Positions 21,786-33,034 of a stretch of DNA of 64,000 bases are shown here, piece after piece; positions within the stretch are counted from its first letter, which is position 1, and every line of letters begins with the position of its first letter. The translations under genes were made by a program, and so were the position numbers. Below the pieces are notes generated by a model. It did not search any database. It worked only from the letters and a program-made list of their open reading frames with translations, and was not told the DNA's origin. The stretch is taken from contig NW_020653945.1 of assembly GCF_003589595.1 (NCBI RefSeq), positions 6,032,961 through 6,096,960 on the forward strand, read 5' to 3'. This DNA is from Hyposmocoma kahamanoa. Taxonomy: Eukaryota; Arthropoda; Insecta; Lepidoptera; Cosmopterigidae.

Positions 21786-22151
21786 ATGTTATGGTATACT
21801 GTAAAGGTATTGTATTATATTGCTACATACGTCAATTGCTCGTTTAGGATTTATATAGAGTCCACATCATCCAAATACTTACTTAGAGGGTCATCTGGAC
21901 CGAAACACTATATACGACAAAGATTAGAATCAGAGAATAAAAACAATTGGCTAGGGCGTTTTAAGAGCGCTAGTGATGGTAATCATCTAAATTGGTTGTT
22001 GTGTCACTCTCCAGAAATAATGGAGGAAAGTGTGGGATTTTTGGTCACCCACTCGGGACGTCAAGCTATTTTATCAATAAAATTCTGGTTAAAATGGCCT
22101 AGTTCCCGGGACTTCTACCAACGCATTTTATTGTACAATCAACACGCATAA
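21786..22151 (+). CDS. Unrecognised 121-codon ORF
   Basis: This is the longest ORF in the window that is not in a recognised repeat. The sequence includes GPKHYIRQRLESENKNNW, HLNWLLCHSPEIMEESVGF and WPSSRDFYQRILLYNQHA-stop. Tryptophan- and charge-rich composition is somewhat protein-like. I do not recognise a family. It sits in the large aquaporin intron with no evident promoter or splice sites. It could be a remnant of a mobile element or a chance frame. A protein database search against lepidopteran proteomes would decide. Confidence 0.2.
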   Translation: MLWYTVKVLYYIATYVNCSFRIYIESTSSKYLLRGSSGPKHYIRQRLESENKNNWLGRFKSASDGNHLNWLLCHSPEIMEESVGFLVTHSGRQAILSIKFWLKWPSSRDFYQRILLYNQHA

Positions 22152-22347
22152 GATTTAAATGAAACATCCGACCAAAAGGGAATTTGAACAGTTCTAATCT
22201 TAAACATAATAGATAAGCTCAAAATCCAAAGTGGCTTTGGCTTTTCAATTTGATAAAATGTACATTTACAACTTATATAGCATTATTCTTTCCTTCTTGT
22301 CTAAATCAATGGTGAAGACGAAGCTTATTTACTTAATACATTTATTT

Positions 22348-22640
22348 AGTAGCAGTAGAGTTCTTTGTGAAAGAGTCCATCCAGTACTTCTGCCACTTTA
22401 CCTATTTCTGCCGCCAAGTAGTAGTGTAAGCATTACTGCGTCCCGATTTTGAAGGGTAAGGGTGCTGGCGTAACTACAGGCACATGGAACTTGTCAACTT
22501 ACGTCTCAGGGTAACCAGAGCGCAGTGCCAGTGTCCCTCATATCTTTGTGGCTTAAAGCTCTGGGCACTGCAACTGTTATGAACAGGTGTACCTCTAGGT
22601 GCACGGCTGTTTCGTCCCGTCGTCACTTGGCTTTATAATA
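22348..22640 (-). mobile_element. Repeat A, reverse
   Basis: gtagcagtagagttctttgt to tcgtcccgtcgtcacttgg. Full-length but diverged. Confidence 0.85.
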
Positions 22641-23466
22641 ATAAAAAGACGTAAACCCGTTAATGTAATTATTGTGTCCTGCATTTAGGTCTGCAAGAAG
22701 AAATATGTTTTTGAAAACAAGCTTTTGTAAATAAACAAAATAGCAAAAACTTTTTATTTATTTATTAAATAATTACCAAAACAGTAACACGGTTTTACTT
22801 TACACTCTTAAACCAAAATACGAGAATATGATAGCCAGAATTGCCCATTCATATGTGTAATTTAAATTAGTAAAAGGTTTGTACACCTCTACAATTATCA
22901 CAACCGTCCATCTTTAATGAGTGTACAAATTATTGCCATTCTGTGATTAATGGACGTACAAATAGATGCTGATGATATCTACACAGCGATGTTGCACTTT
23001 CACTACACCGTACCTAATATGCAAATATACATCTAAAACTAATCCATATAAGGAAGCATTCATTTAATAGTCGTAATTGTGTTACTTCATAGTTCACGAT
23101 TATTCACCCACGCGACAATTTCAGTTCAATTGAAACAATTACGACCATTTCGGTTTTTGTAATTTCGCTCATTCATGCCCTGGGCAGAACATAGTATGAA
23201 CGAACATTAATAATACAAACTTAACTTTCTACAATCTTATCGTGATAGATTTTATTCATGAACATGTATGTTATAATTTGATAAGATAATAGTTTAAAAA
23301 AATAATATATAATACAATAAAATTGCAATCATTCATGTCCAAGGATGGATTTATCACAAGATAGCTTGCGTTTGCATTAAAAAAAAAATTTGGACATTAA
23401 ATTCGGCCCTGCTCATATGCATATTGAGACTTAATAACAATCCAATGATTGCCAAAAACGTTATGA
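22641..23466. other. AT-rich intron, nothing recognised
   Basis: No element or exon was supported. Confidence 0.4.
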
Positions 23467-23522
23467 TTCACATTGGCAAATGTTTCATGGGCAAAAGCCC
23501 ATGAAACATTTGCCAATGTGAA
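23467..23522. repeat. Perfect 26-bp-arm hairpin
   Basis: Arms 23467-23492 and 23497-23522 are exact reverse complements with loop AAAA; the arm begins ttcacattggcaaatgtttc. No target duplication or known family was identified. Confidence 0.9.
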
Positions 23523-23639
23523 CAATTATTAGCTCGCAATATTTTATGATATCGGTGTATAATGTCATACATTTCAATTTTCTTTCTATAATTACCGCAG
23601 TTAAAAGTTTCACAGCTGTTCTTACAATGTTACTAACCC

Positions 23640-23790
23640 ACAAATAGCCTCGTACTATTCTTCGTCCCGTCACTTAATATTATATAAAAAAGACTCAATA
23701 ATCGAAATAATAAACAATAAAAATGTTAAAAAATAGTCTCATGTTATTACAATGTTAGTGTTGTAATCTACAAATAGCCTCAATAATCGA
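23640..23790. repeat. Repeat A end fragment with flanking duplicated sequence
   Basis: ttcgtcccgtcacttaatat is the terminal 25-30 bases of Repeat A. The sequence acaaatagcctc occurs on both sides of it (about 23640 and 23772), as does ataatcgaaa. This suggests a local duplication. Confidence 0.4.
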
Positions 23791-24488
23791 AATTTTAAAA
23801 ATGTAGAAGATTTTCAAACAACGGCATCAACAACTTCCTTTGACCGAATTGCATTTTTTATGAATTAGGTTAATTTATTAATGACTAATGAGACCTCTAT
23901 AAAACTATATTTTCACTATAGCTATATTCCAATGCTATTACAAAAAAATATATTCATATTTGTAAGCTGCACGCACTTGATAAAGACTCCTTTGAAAAAA
24001 TTTACCAAGGCTTTAAAAAAGTTATGTATGTGTGTTATGTATTATGAGCACTTGATCTCTGTGCGACTGAGTTTCCTATGGAGGCCTAGAAAACGTAAAC
24101 ATTTTTCAACGCAGTTTGAAATTTTGATATAATATAAGTATATATTCGAGAACAAAATCACTCATGTCTTGATGTAGAACAGACCACAAAAACTGTGCCA
24201 ATGCCCACTTGTAGAGGCTGAAACTGCGTAGGAGTTGCTATTTTAGCAATACTTGGCGTAAACCAGTTTATTGCCAGTGACTATCAATTCAAAGACGTGC
24301 ACTTGAACGACCCTTGTCTAAAATCTTCAAACTCAAGTGTTCCATAGTAGAAGGGATTCAGTGATACTTACTATTAGCGCGTTTGCACTCTGCATCCGAT
24401 ACGTATTCGACCCGAACCCGAGACATTCATACAAACTAGCACGCCCCGTCCACGTCCCGGGCACGGCCCTGATGTGTGTGGATAGTCC
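23791..24488. other. Intron, nothing recognised
   Basis: An 83-codon ORF (23881-24132) has no recognisable feature. Confidence 0.4.
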
Positions 24489-24489
24489 T

Positions 24490-25180
24490 TAAGGATACTG
24501 ATGAAATTACAGTCACAGAGGACTTGCTAATTTTGTCTTAAGGTGACGGGCGCAGTGGCAGTGCCCCTCACATCAAGTATATAACCAGAAATAGAGGCGA
24601 AATGTCACTTAATTTGTTTGAAAACTATTCTGCCATATCATTACTGTGACAACTGCTCCGATTGGCTAGCCCGGGTTCGAAACAATTGACGTCAGTGGGT
24701 GTCGTCAACTGTTTTACTTCAAATCGACCATTTAACTCGAGCTTTATATTAATATAAGAGCTATAATGGACGAAAATTGCAAAATTACATATTTAATATT
24801 TAATTATCGATGAAATTTCATTCCGTTTGTTTTGTAATTAGAAATTTTGCCATTTTTCCCACACCACCGAATAGAACAGCACGGCATTGTTAGAGATATT
24901 ATCTTTATTACAATAAATACAGAATATTTTTCTAAATATACGGAGACGTACATACAGTAGACGGCCTGTCTATATTTCAGTGCAAACGAGAGTTGATATT
25001 TATAAGAGCTGTATCGCTAATGTGTTACCAGGAATATATGGCCCTTATTTCGTCTCTATTTCTGGTTATACACTTGACGACCCCTCATATGTTTGCGATT
25101 TAAATCTTTGAGTAGCATTGCAACTGTTATGGACAGGTGTGTAGCTTACCATCAGGTGTACGACTTCTTGATATTATTAA
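24490..25180 (-). mobile_element. Repeat A, reverse, split by a MITE
   Basis: 24490-24570 (gatgaaattacagtcacag to gtggcagtgcccctca) and 25081-25180 (cccctcatatgtttgcgatt to atcaggtgtacgacttc) are adjacent parts of one Repeat A. They are separated by the element at 24571-25080. Confidence 0.8.
24571..25080. mobile_element. MITE nested in Repeat A
   Basis: 510 bp with about 28-bp inverted termini (tcaagtatataaccagaaat and atttctggttatacacttga). CCCCTCA is present on both sides (24564-24570, 25081-25087), giving a 7-9 bp target duplication. No ORF, so non-autonomous. Confidence 0.75.
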
Positions 25181-25222
25181 AGAAGCCTAAACGTAATTTT
25201 AATCTTTCTCTAGGATATCAAG

Positions 25223-25436
25223 TAACGGGACAAACAAGTTCGTGCTACTATTGCACTCGTCACCCTGAAACACAAGTTGACAAATCCCATGTGTCGTCAT
25301 TTCACCAGCACCCTTACCCTTCCAGCCGTAACGCAGTAATGCTCACATTACTGCTTGCCGGCAGAAATGGGTAAGGTGGCTCTTCCTACTCTGACGAACT
25401 CTTTCACAAAGAACTCTACTGCTACTTGTATCGCCA
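25223..25436 (+). mobile_element. Repeat A, forward, internally deleted
   Basis: tcaagtaacgggacaaacaa joins directly to ttgcactcgtcaccctgaa, then runs to aagaactctactgctac. Lies back-to-back with the reverse copy ending near 25180. Confidence 0.8.
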
Positions 25437-25948
25437 TAAAAATAAAATGTGGAATAAAAAAAAAACTAATTTCAATTCTACACGTTCCAGTTCATTTTCA
25501 GCCCGTGCTCTTAATTTGTATTTAATAAAATTGCGTTGCGATCTCTTTAAACAATATTATAAAATTTTTTTGTGAGTCAGTTTCCTCAATTAACTTCCTT
25601 TCAATTACGTCACGAATTTGTAATGGTCACGTTTGATGTTCCAAGAAAAGCGTGACTTTGACAAGTTTGTACGAAATCAGTCTCATCCAGCACATGTTGA
25701 GAACTGCGTGCCAAGTTCTAATCGTCCATCTGCATCGCAAAAAATCCGAAATAATAAGAGCAATTTGCCAGAGTACTTCTTTATTTTTTGTTTAACTTGC
25801 ACACTAACATTAAATTCTTGGAATGTTGTATCTTAGTAGCCATTCCTGATATTTCTTTTTATACCTGTACTTGAACTTAAAATGCTCATTGACGAAAATT
25901 TGAGAAATTATTAGACTTAAAATTTATGTTAGTTATCGCGTTCTTACT
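25437..25948. other. Intron, nothing recognised
   Basis: A 67-codon ORF (25633-25836) has no recognisable feature. Confidence 0.4.
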
Positions 25949-25949
25949 T

Positions 25950-26030
25950 AGTCAGCCGTGACCATAGAACCTTTAAAGACCCCGAAGCATTGATTTGTTT
26001 GAAAAAACAAATAAACGCGATCAAAAAAGA
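25950..26030 (+). mobile_element. PLE tail fragment
   Basis: tcagccgtgaccatagaacc, then gaccccgaagcattgatttg and aaaaaacaaataaacgcga. Confidence 0.65.
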
Positions 26031-26048
26031 AGCTATTAAGGCCAGTCG

Positions 26049-26481
26049 GGTAAGAGGAACACCGGGGGAAGAGGGACTTGAAGCCTTAACTCGTAGTCTA
26101 TAGAGTTTAGTACTATAGTTTCTCCGTCGCTAAAAGAGACAAACAAATTAGTAACGATTGTAAAGAGATGTCGCTACGATGCTAAATTTCAAAAAGCTGG
26201 AAAAATAAATTTGACAATTGTGAAATCATACGAACTTAATGTATTTAAATAACCTTCAAGAAATGCGATGCAATGTTCTTATCCCAAATTTTGGGGGAAG
26301 AGCAACGTTAGCACAATTTGCACGTTTTTGGCAAATACATGGTAAGTATTGCGTTAAAACGTGTAAAGCTAATAAATCAAGACAAGTTTAGTGTACTTCA
26401 AAATTCCTATAACACTTTATCTGTTCTTTCTAGAGCACAAAACATTTGACTCAAAATAAAGTAATTATGTTCCTCTTATCC
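26049..26481. mobile_element. Possible MITE with ggtaagaggaaca ends
   Basis: ggtaagaggaaca at left and tgttcctcttatcc at right are inverted. The interior contains further agaggg/ccctc and gggggaaga motifs. No target duplication was confirmed. Confidence 0.35.
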
Positions 26482-27008
26482 CTCACTTTCCAATCTTTAA
26501 TTTGGTTACTTAAGAGTGAAAATCGTTGCTTTCAACTGCAATTTAAATGAAAAGAATGAAAATGCACTTTTTGAAGTTATATATTTAGAATCGCTGACAG
26601 GTGGTCTTTTTCTGAGAAGTACCTACCTTTTGCGTGCACGAAAGATAAATTACTTTAATTTCTTGTTAACGAAGGGACCGAAGTTTAGAAGGGTTATTAC
26701 AATGTCAAATATAATAACCATGGCGGAGACATGATTTATTAATTCTATACAAATAGCTTACTGAATAATTTATAATGTAACTAATCCTGTGCATTTTAAT
26801 TATTCATATTAAATACTAGTTTATTGAGAAAGATGGATTGATCGTTAGTAAACAACTTTTGAGTTGATTAAAAACGTCTAGTAGGTAACCATTTCCTTTC
26901 ACAATAAAAACATAGGTGTTCGTAAAAGATAGCATTTTTTAACAAAATAAGATCAAAACGTAATATAACAATTCTGCCGACGTATAAATACACGTATCAC
27001 GTAGCATA
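26482..27008. other. AT-rich intron, nothing recognised
   Basis: A 72-codon ORF at 26516 has no recognisable feature. Confidence 0.4.
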
Positions 27009-27013
27009 CATAT

Positions 27014-27275
27014 AACAGTAGAGCTCCTTGTGAAAGAGTTCGTCCAGGAAAGTACTACCACTGCCACTTTACCTATTTCTGCCAAGCAGCAACGTTCGCA
27101 TTACTGCGTTCCTGTTCTGAAAGGTGCTGGTGAAATTACAGGCACATAGGATTTGTCAACTAATGTCCCAAGGTGCCTGGCACAGTGGTTTGTGGCACAT
27201 TTCAAACTCTGAGTCGCTCAAAACCAGGCGCGCGACTTTTTCGTCCCGTCACTTGGTATAATAAAAAATAAATCA
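27014..27275 (-). mobile_element. Repeat A, reverse, deleted internally
   Basis: acagtagagctccttgtgaa to ttcgtcccgtcacttggtat. Confidence 0.8.
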
Positions 27276-27548
27276 TGTCGTACAACATACAATTAGCAAA
27301 GTAGATTCATGACAATTCGTCTTATTTTGCATAGTTTTTTCATTCTTCATTTTGAGGTCTTTGTTCTTAGTCCGTGGGCCGTAATCAAATGTAAATCAAC
27401 CCGTGATTTGCAATATTATGTATTGAAGCATCGTATTGTTCTATAAATTGCTTTAGCATTTTTTAAGCGTGTTGACATCACGCTTCGGTCGTCAAAGTTT
27501 GACCTTTGTTGGTATTATTTAATTTATGTAAGTATAAGAAACATTATT

Positions 27549-27690
27549 TTGGAACGTTTCAAGCCCTTTACAGGCCCCATAGTCACGGCTGGCTCAACAA
27601 TCATGGGAGACCTGTAAAGGGTCCGAAATATTGGTTGTTTAAACAAACAAATATACGTGATTTAGATGTGAAAAATAGTTTTTCTACTCC
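27549..27690. mobile_element. PLE terminal palindrome
   Basis: acgtttcaagccctttacag and cctgtaaagggtccgaaat are inverted copies of the PLE terminal block, followed by the tail (acaaacaaatatacgtgatt). Same structure as 11812-11882, more diverged. Confidence 0.65.
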
Positions 27691-27769
27691 TATAGTTTAT
27701 TCTGTCAATTATAATGAGTAGGGATATATATATAGTACTGAATACAGAACTATAATGAGTTTCAAAAAA

Positions 27770-28700
27770 GTGGTCGAGCGGCTTGCGCACCGGTTTTATG
27801 ATATCGCGATCTCTGAGATCCAGGGTTCAATCCTCGACCGAGTCAATGAAGAAAAGCTATTCTAACTTTTCTACATTTATCAAGTTCTTAGGTTTTCGCG
27901 ATTGTTACACATAGGAAATGAAACTATTTTTCAGGATTTAACCCAGGATGCTGCGAGAGGCCATTGAAATTAAAAAAACATCCTAATTTCAACAGAGAGG
28001 TTTAGGATCCAGTATTTCCTCTGATGAAAAATCCCAAACAGACATAAAACTGCAGTACTAACTAATATGTTTTAGTTTATTCTCATTCCTATTATTAATT
28101 AATAATAAATTGAACTTAATAAAAATTCATTCAATAAAATAATTTGTAAAAGTTAATGTAGCGTAAATTGGAGTGTCTTCTTTGTAAAATTAAAAATAAG
28201 GTATTTAATTATTATTGTAACTATAGAGAAAAAATAGGGTGGTTTGATTAATATTAGACGTAACTGGTTGAAGACTGTACCACCTCAGTCAACCGTGACC
28301 ATGGGACCTGTAAAGTGCTCGAAACGTCGCTTTGTTTGAAAAAACAAATATAAGCGATTTAAATCCGGAAAAATAGTTTCATTTTCTACATTTTATTAAA
28401 ATTTATTATATGATACCAAGTGACGGATCGGAAAAGTCGTGCGCTTGAGGGTAAGCGACACGCCTGTCCATAACACTTACAGTGCCTCTCAGACTCTCAG
28501 AGGTCTTTACTCAGAGTTTTATAACACAAAGATCTGAAGGGCACTGCCACCGCTCCCGTCATCCTGACACATAGGTTAATAAGTCTGGGTATTTGTGGTA
28601 CCGTCGTTGTTTCCAATTTCCACAACACAAGTGCTTTAGCTGTTTACTTTGGGATCAGAGCAACGTACGTGATATTATCTAATATTTATTTATTTATTTT
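27770..28700 (+). mobile_element. SINE F split by a PLE and a Repeat A
   Basis: 27770-27879 is the SINE F head (tggtcgagcggcttgcgcac, B-box gggttcaatcctcg). 27880-28382 is a PLE. 28415-28583 is a Repeat A fragment. 28584-28700 is the SINE F 3' part (gtctgggtatttgtggtacc to gtgatattatctaa). The two F parts are consecutive in intact F copies, so both other elements arrived later. Confidence 0.7.
27880..28382 (+). mobile_element. PLE, internally deleted, with target duplication
   Basis: Begins with the inverted tail (caagttcttaggttttcgcg) and keeps the GIY-YIG C-terminal coding end (aggatgctgcgagaggccat, with a frameshifting A run), the 3' UTR and the terminal block. It stops in aatagtttcat. 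Flanks ttttctacattta (left) and ttttctacatttta (right) look like a target-site duplication of about 12 bp. Confidence 0.75.
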
Positions 28701-29093
28701 AAATTATTTAAATTCTGCGTTAAGTAATATTTACAGCACAGCTGTTAAACCCAACTGATGTATGTCAGATTCTGCACTCGGAATAGGCGTGCTGATAGGT
28801 TAGATAAGATAACCTAGATAGTCTGGGCGAAGTTTCATTGAGATAGGTCGTAAGGTCAATAGTCAGTTCTGAGAACAACTTAGCATTTCGACATATTCGT
28901 AAAATTTCATTACTTTTAAATGTAACCTCGTATATATTTTCTTAAGTGCATTACCTCAAACCACATAACGAATGCACAATGCACTTTTGCTGTACTTTGT
29001 ATGTTCTACGTTAGGCGTAATGCATCACGTTTGTGGAAAGTCATAACTTAAAAATCTTAAAAAAAGGTCATGTAGATTTTTTTTATTTTAATT
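28701..29093. other. Intron, nothing recognised
   Basis: No element was assigned. Confidence 0.4.
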
Positions 29094-29094
29094 T

Positions 29095-29442
29095 GAGTGA
29101 AGTAAAATTGTAGGTTTCTCACAGGTGGTGCTAAAAACCGTTTAAACAAAAAACAAAGATCTGTATCGAGCACTAAGACTGCCAACAGATTAACTGCATG
29201 TTTGAAGTTAATGCGTAAAGTCGTAATCAACTTCACGCAGCCGAGGTTTCGGCCGTAACTGCTTGCTTTTGTTTAAACGGTTTTTAGTACCACCTGTCAG
29301 AAACCAACGTCAGTTTTACTTCACTCGATTTTCGCATTAACTTCATGCAGTCGAGGTCTCGGATAACGACTTCACGCATTAATTGCATGCAGTCGACACC
29401 GAATTCATACAGCCGAGATCGACTGCATGCAATTAATGCGTG
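29095..29442. mobile_element. Foldback element cluster
   Basis: 29095-29326 has inverted ends of about 55 bp with mismatches (gagtgaagtaaaattgtagg / cagttttacttcactc, gtttaaac in both arms). 29373-29442 is a second palindrome with arms cacgcattaattgcatgcag / ctgcatgcaattaatgcgtg. Both share cgcattaactt and cagccgag motifs, so they are probably pieces of one MITE family. Confidence 0.65.
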
Positions 29443-29449
29443 AAAACGT

Positions 29450-30160
29450 TATTAGACTTCAACTTCAAGCGTAGAAGTGAACGACGGACCGAGAATCAAA
29501 AGAAGTAATTGACATTCCTAATATATCGTTTAATTTATCAAAAGTGGTAATCGAATTGTTTGTTTTCATTTTGTCTTAATTTCGAATATAGTCTTCTACT
29601 TCTCTAAAGCAACATAAATATAGTGGATCTATCCGCGTTAGACGCTTTCGTTTTTGGCTTCGATTACGCCGGCGGCGAAATAATAGTAACTTAAATAGCG
29701 TACGTACTTACATCGCGATGTCAACTTTTACACTGAGCTCCTGAACTAAACACACGGCGCGCGACAGCTGCAGTCAATCTCGACTGCTAGCAGTCGGTTT
29801 CGTCTGCGTGGAGTTGTATTATACGGATTTCGCGCATGCAGTTCGTTTAGTAGCAGCCTTTTAAAACGGCAACACGTTTGGTCGTTTTAGTGACAAAAAT
29901 AAGTAGGTACAGATAACATAAAAACTTGATTAAATAAAAATGAACCTGAGCATGATAAAATTAATAAGTTATGAGAAGGAAATGAGAGACGTAATTGTGA
30001 ACGCATAGCATGCACTTGCTACTGACGGATGAACTTTTATTGATGGTGTAAGATGCAAGCTTATGCTTCAATATGAGTGAGAATAGTTGAATGTTGATAT
30101 TTATGTAACTTAGAGACATTTATTATTATTTTCTTTAATGGCGGCCACTAGGTTTGGGCT
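29450..30160. other. GC-richer unassigned stretch
   Basis: 29640-29880 has many CpG and cgcg motifs (acgccggcggcgaaat, acacggcgcgcgacagctgc). It could be an unrecognised promoter or non-coding exon. No ORF or splice site supports this. Confidence 0.3.
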
Positions 30161-30164
30161 AGTG

Positions 30165-30240
30165 TCAGTTTCGACGAATGCATACATACATAGCTCACGC
30201 CCTAGTCCAACAGGAGGGGTAAGAGTACAGAAAGCAGTCA
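30165..30240 (+). repeat. Possible LINE 3' UTR scrap
   Basis: acatacatagctcacgccct and acaggaggggtaagagtac resemble the 3' regions common to lepidopteran RTE elements. Short and uncertain. Confidence 0.3.
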
Positions 30241-30812
30241 GTTAATATTGATTAAAAACGCCAACGTTAAGGCAGCAGCAAGGTATTAATTTCTGGAAGA
30301 ACCTCTTTGATGAACTGCTGTTGTGGAAGTCATGCCTGAGGTAAAAAAGAACAATCATGGACAAACAACAAAGTAAGCATCGTTGGGTGTATACGTACTT
30401 TCTGTCAGAGAACAGAATCTGCGTTGTTATTTTTATACAAGGTGACAGCGGGATTGTGACTCCAACACATTGTTTCTAATTCAATAAATGATTGCAATTT
30501 CATTAAAACAGTGTTTTTTGAAATAATTACAATAAAACATTTTATTTTATAATATAAAGAGCTTTTAGGAAACACGATCAGTTTGTTTGACGAGTAAGAA
30601 ATTGTAAAAAGTTACATGTGACAAAGCCATGAAACCAAATAAAGCTATTTTATGAAAAAAAATCAGATGATCATGATCCTAAAGAACAACAACTGAATTA
30701 TTTTTCATTTGCATGAAAAAGTTATTGCCTCAACACTTTCACATATTGTATTGCTTAAGTGGGTTAAGTCACAATTAACCGTATTACTACACGAGCCTAT
30801 AGCCACTTTTTT
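30241..30812. other. Intron with one weak start-exon candidate
   Basis: 30356-30371 reads ATG GAC AAA CAA CAA A before GTAAGC, phase 1. This would fit the aquaporin frame, but such a pair is expected by chance. Nothing else. Confidence 0.2.
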
Positions 30813-30985
30813 TTATAATATCAAGTAATGGGACGAACTAATCATGCACCTGACGGTAAGCTACACGCCTGTCCGTAACAGTTACAGTGCAGTGCCATTC
30901 CGATCTTTAAATTGCAAAGATCTGGAAGGCACTACCACCGAGACATAAGTTGACAAGTCCCTTAAGCCTGTAATTTCATACGTAT
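30813..30985 (+). mobile_element. Repeat A, forward, 3' truncated
   Basis: atatcaagtaatgggacgaa to tagcctgtaatttca-like sequence; the last third is missing. Confidence 0.75.
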
Positions 30986-31138
30986 GTAAAATAAAGATTT
31001 AAGTTGTGCCTTATAACGCCGAAAGGCGAGTCAGTTAGGTACGTTGTAGTTTATAGACATTCAAATAATATGGTAAACGTACAGATAGAGAGAACTTTGT
31101 AACATAAGGAAAACCAACTACGATCCTCGATATTAGTA

Positions 31139-31412
31139 CAAATCGTGCGGTTTGATCTACCGCCTCTCAAGCAGAGGCCGTGGGTTCGAATCCGGGCTTG
31201 CACCTCTGAGTTTCTTGGAGTTAATGTGCGAAATTTAAAATGTAATTTACCATCAGCTTTGCGAAACCTGCACATCGAAGGTCACATCTTTGGAAAACGT
31301 GTGAAGTTCTCAACCCGCATTGGGCCAGCGTGACCGACTATGGCCTAAACCCTCGCCTGAGAGGAGACCCATGCCCAGCAGAGAGACGTATAAATGGGTT
31401 GATGATGGTGGT
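31139..31412 (+). mobile_element. SINE family D copy
   Basis: Head accgcctctcaagcagaggc and B-box gggttcgaatccgg, body gtgcgaaatttaaaatgtaa, tail gcccagcagagagacgtata and gttgatgatgg. Confidence 0.85.
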
Positions 31413-31579
31413 CTGCACTGAATGTCGTTCGTTAATATTCAAAAATAATCAAACTTCGCACTCGAGATTGTTCTCGCAACAACCTAAATGCACTAGCCTC
31501 AGTTTTCAAACGTGAAATCAGACATTGATTTATCGATCGAATGAATCGGTGGATCGGATGAAAAGATACGCTTGAATAA

Positions 31580-31788
31580 TAACGCACACACTCAACATAG
31601 CCCTGCACTAGGGAAACCCTGTGACGCGCGTCCCATGGACACACACATAAACAACTACAAATTACATCCAAACTGACGAGAGAAATAAATGTAGGCCATA
31701 CAAAATTTCTTTCGGCCCGGGAATCGAACGTGGAACCTCTGCGTGGCCGTCCGGCATGATAACCGTTCGATTACGGAGGCAGTTAAAT
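31580..31788 (-). mobile_element. SINE family C copy, reverse
   Basis: aacgcacacactcaacatag to aaccgttcgattacggaggc. The tRNA-like head is diverged. Confidence 0.85.
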
Positions 31789-32370
31789 ATAAAATAATTT
31801 TTACGTTTAAGTTAAGTACAAAACAATTATTCTCTATTATGCACACCTATACTAACATAGTAAATAGTGTAGGGTGACCCTGCGTTGTATTATTTAGTTT
31901 AATATATTGGAACAGCAGAAAGATTAAGAAAAACGCTGTACATCTCCCACTTGTGCCATACTACGTGATCCCAAGGCTTTATACGCGATGGTTACGCGGC
32001 GTGCGCGCGCGCCGCCACTGCCAACCGTGAAGGTTTAGGTTACGCTTCACACGGAATACTTAAACCGTATTGATTAATTTGCATTCATCATTTATCGACA
32101 ATGCTGTCATTTGAAAGTGATATTTTCTTAAAATAAACTTACATTGTTATTGTAGGATTGAAAGTCGTGATTTTAGGAGAAACTAAGTTCGATTGTCATA
32201 AACAGATAACTAGCTAGTTTACCCCGTGGGTTATTAAAGGGTGGATTGGGTACATAAATGTTTCGTTTAAATAATATTTTATATAAAATTTTTGCCAACT
32301 TTTACAATCATGATTGATTTAAGCGATTTAAGCGAGCGATAATCTACTATAATTATCATTTTATTTTCAC
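31789..32370. other. Intron, nothing firm
   Basis: A short GC-rich tract at 31995-32025 (gcggcgtgcgcgcgcgccgc) is notable in an AT-rich setting. Confidence 0.35.
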
Positions 32371-32372
32371 AC

Positions 32373-32575
32373 CCTTTGTGTAATAAGGTCACATTTACAA
32401 AATGACAACTTTTCAGAAGACAACTTTTTTATGTTTAAATAGGTGAGTTCTAAAATTTCACGTGTACATAATATGTTTCATGCAGTTTTAAGCATGTTTC
32501 ATATTTTTATGACTTTCATGTAATAAAAGCGCTTTTGCCGTGTGGTCACACGTGGCTTTATTATATCAAACTTTG
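32373..32575 (+). mobile_element. MITE M1, complete copy
   Basis: About 200 bp, from tttgtgtaataaggtcaca to tgtggtcacacgtggctttattatatcaaa (inverted). The interior has acaacttttcaga and gactttcatgtaataaaag. This copy defines the family, with fragments at 6117, 14228, 33555 and 35666. Confidence 0.7.
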
Positions 32576-33030
32576 CTAAAACAGATTACCCATTAAAATG
32601 ATTACATCTTAAAATGTTACTTATGCGACACTGCCGCGCAATTGCATAACAGCAAAGTTAACATGTTGTTATACCTAATTTGCGGCTTAGCTATAACAAC
32701 GCGCGTGCACCGTTCACTGTCATGGCCAACTCATTGCGCATGACAATAGTACCTATTTACACGAATCAACGATTTTGTGGTAGGAAAACAACCTTTTTAA
32801 AAAAATAAATCAAATACCTAATAATTTGTGGTTTTTGGTTGGATTACTAGAGTTTGTAACTTCCTACTATTGTTAGTCGAGGAACAATGGTATGTTTTAC
32901 TTAGAATACAGTACGACCTAGTGGTTAAATCATAGTGGATTGGGCGGCAGGTAAAAAAAACAGGTTCCAAATGAACATCTATACTATACCGGTTTTTGGA
33001 CTACTGACTTATTTTTTGTATACTCATAAG
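32576..33030. other. AT-rich intron, nothing recognised
   Basis: No element was assigned. Confidence 0.4.
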
Positions 33031-33034
33031 CCAT

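Noticed and set aside
26225..26341. Start exon before GTAAGT at 26341
   Set aside because: Upstream frames are closed by stops and the only ATG gives phase 0.
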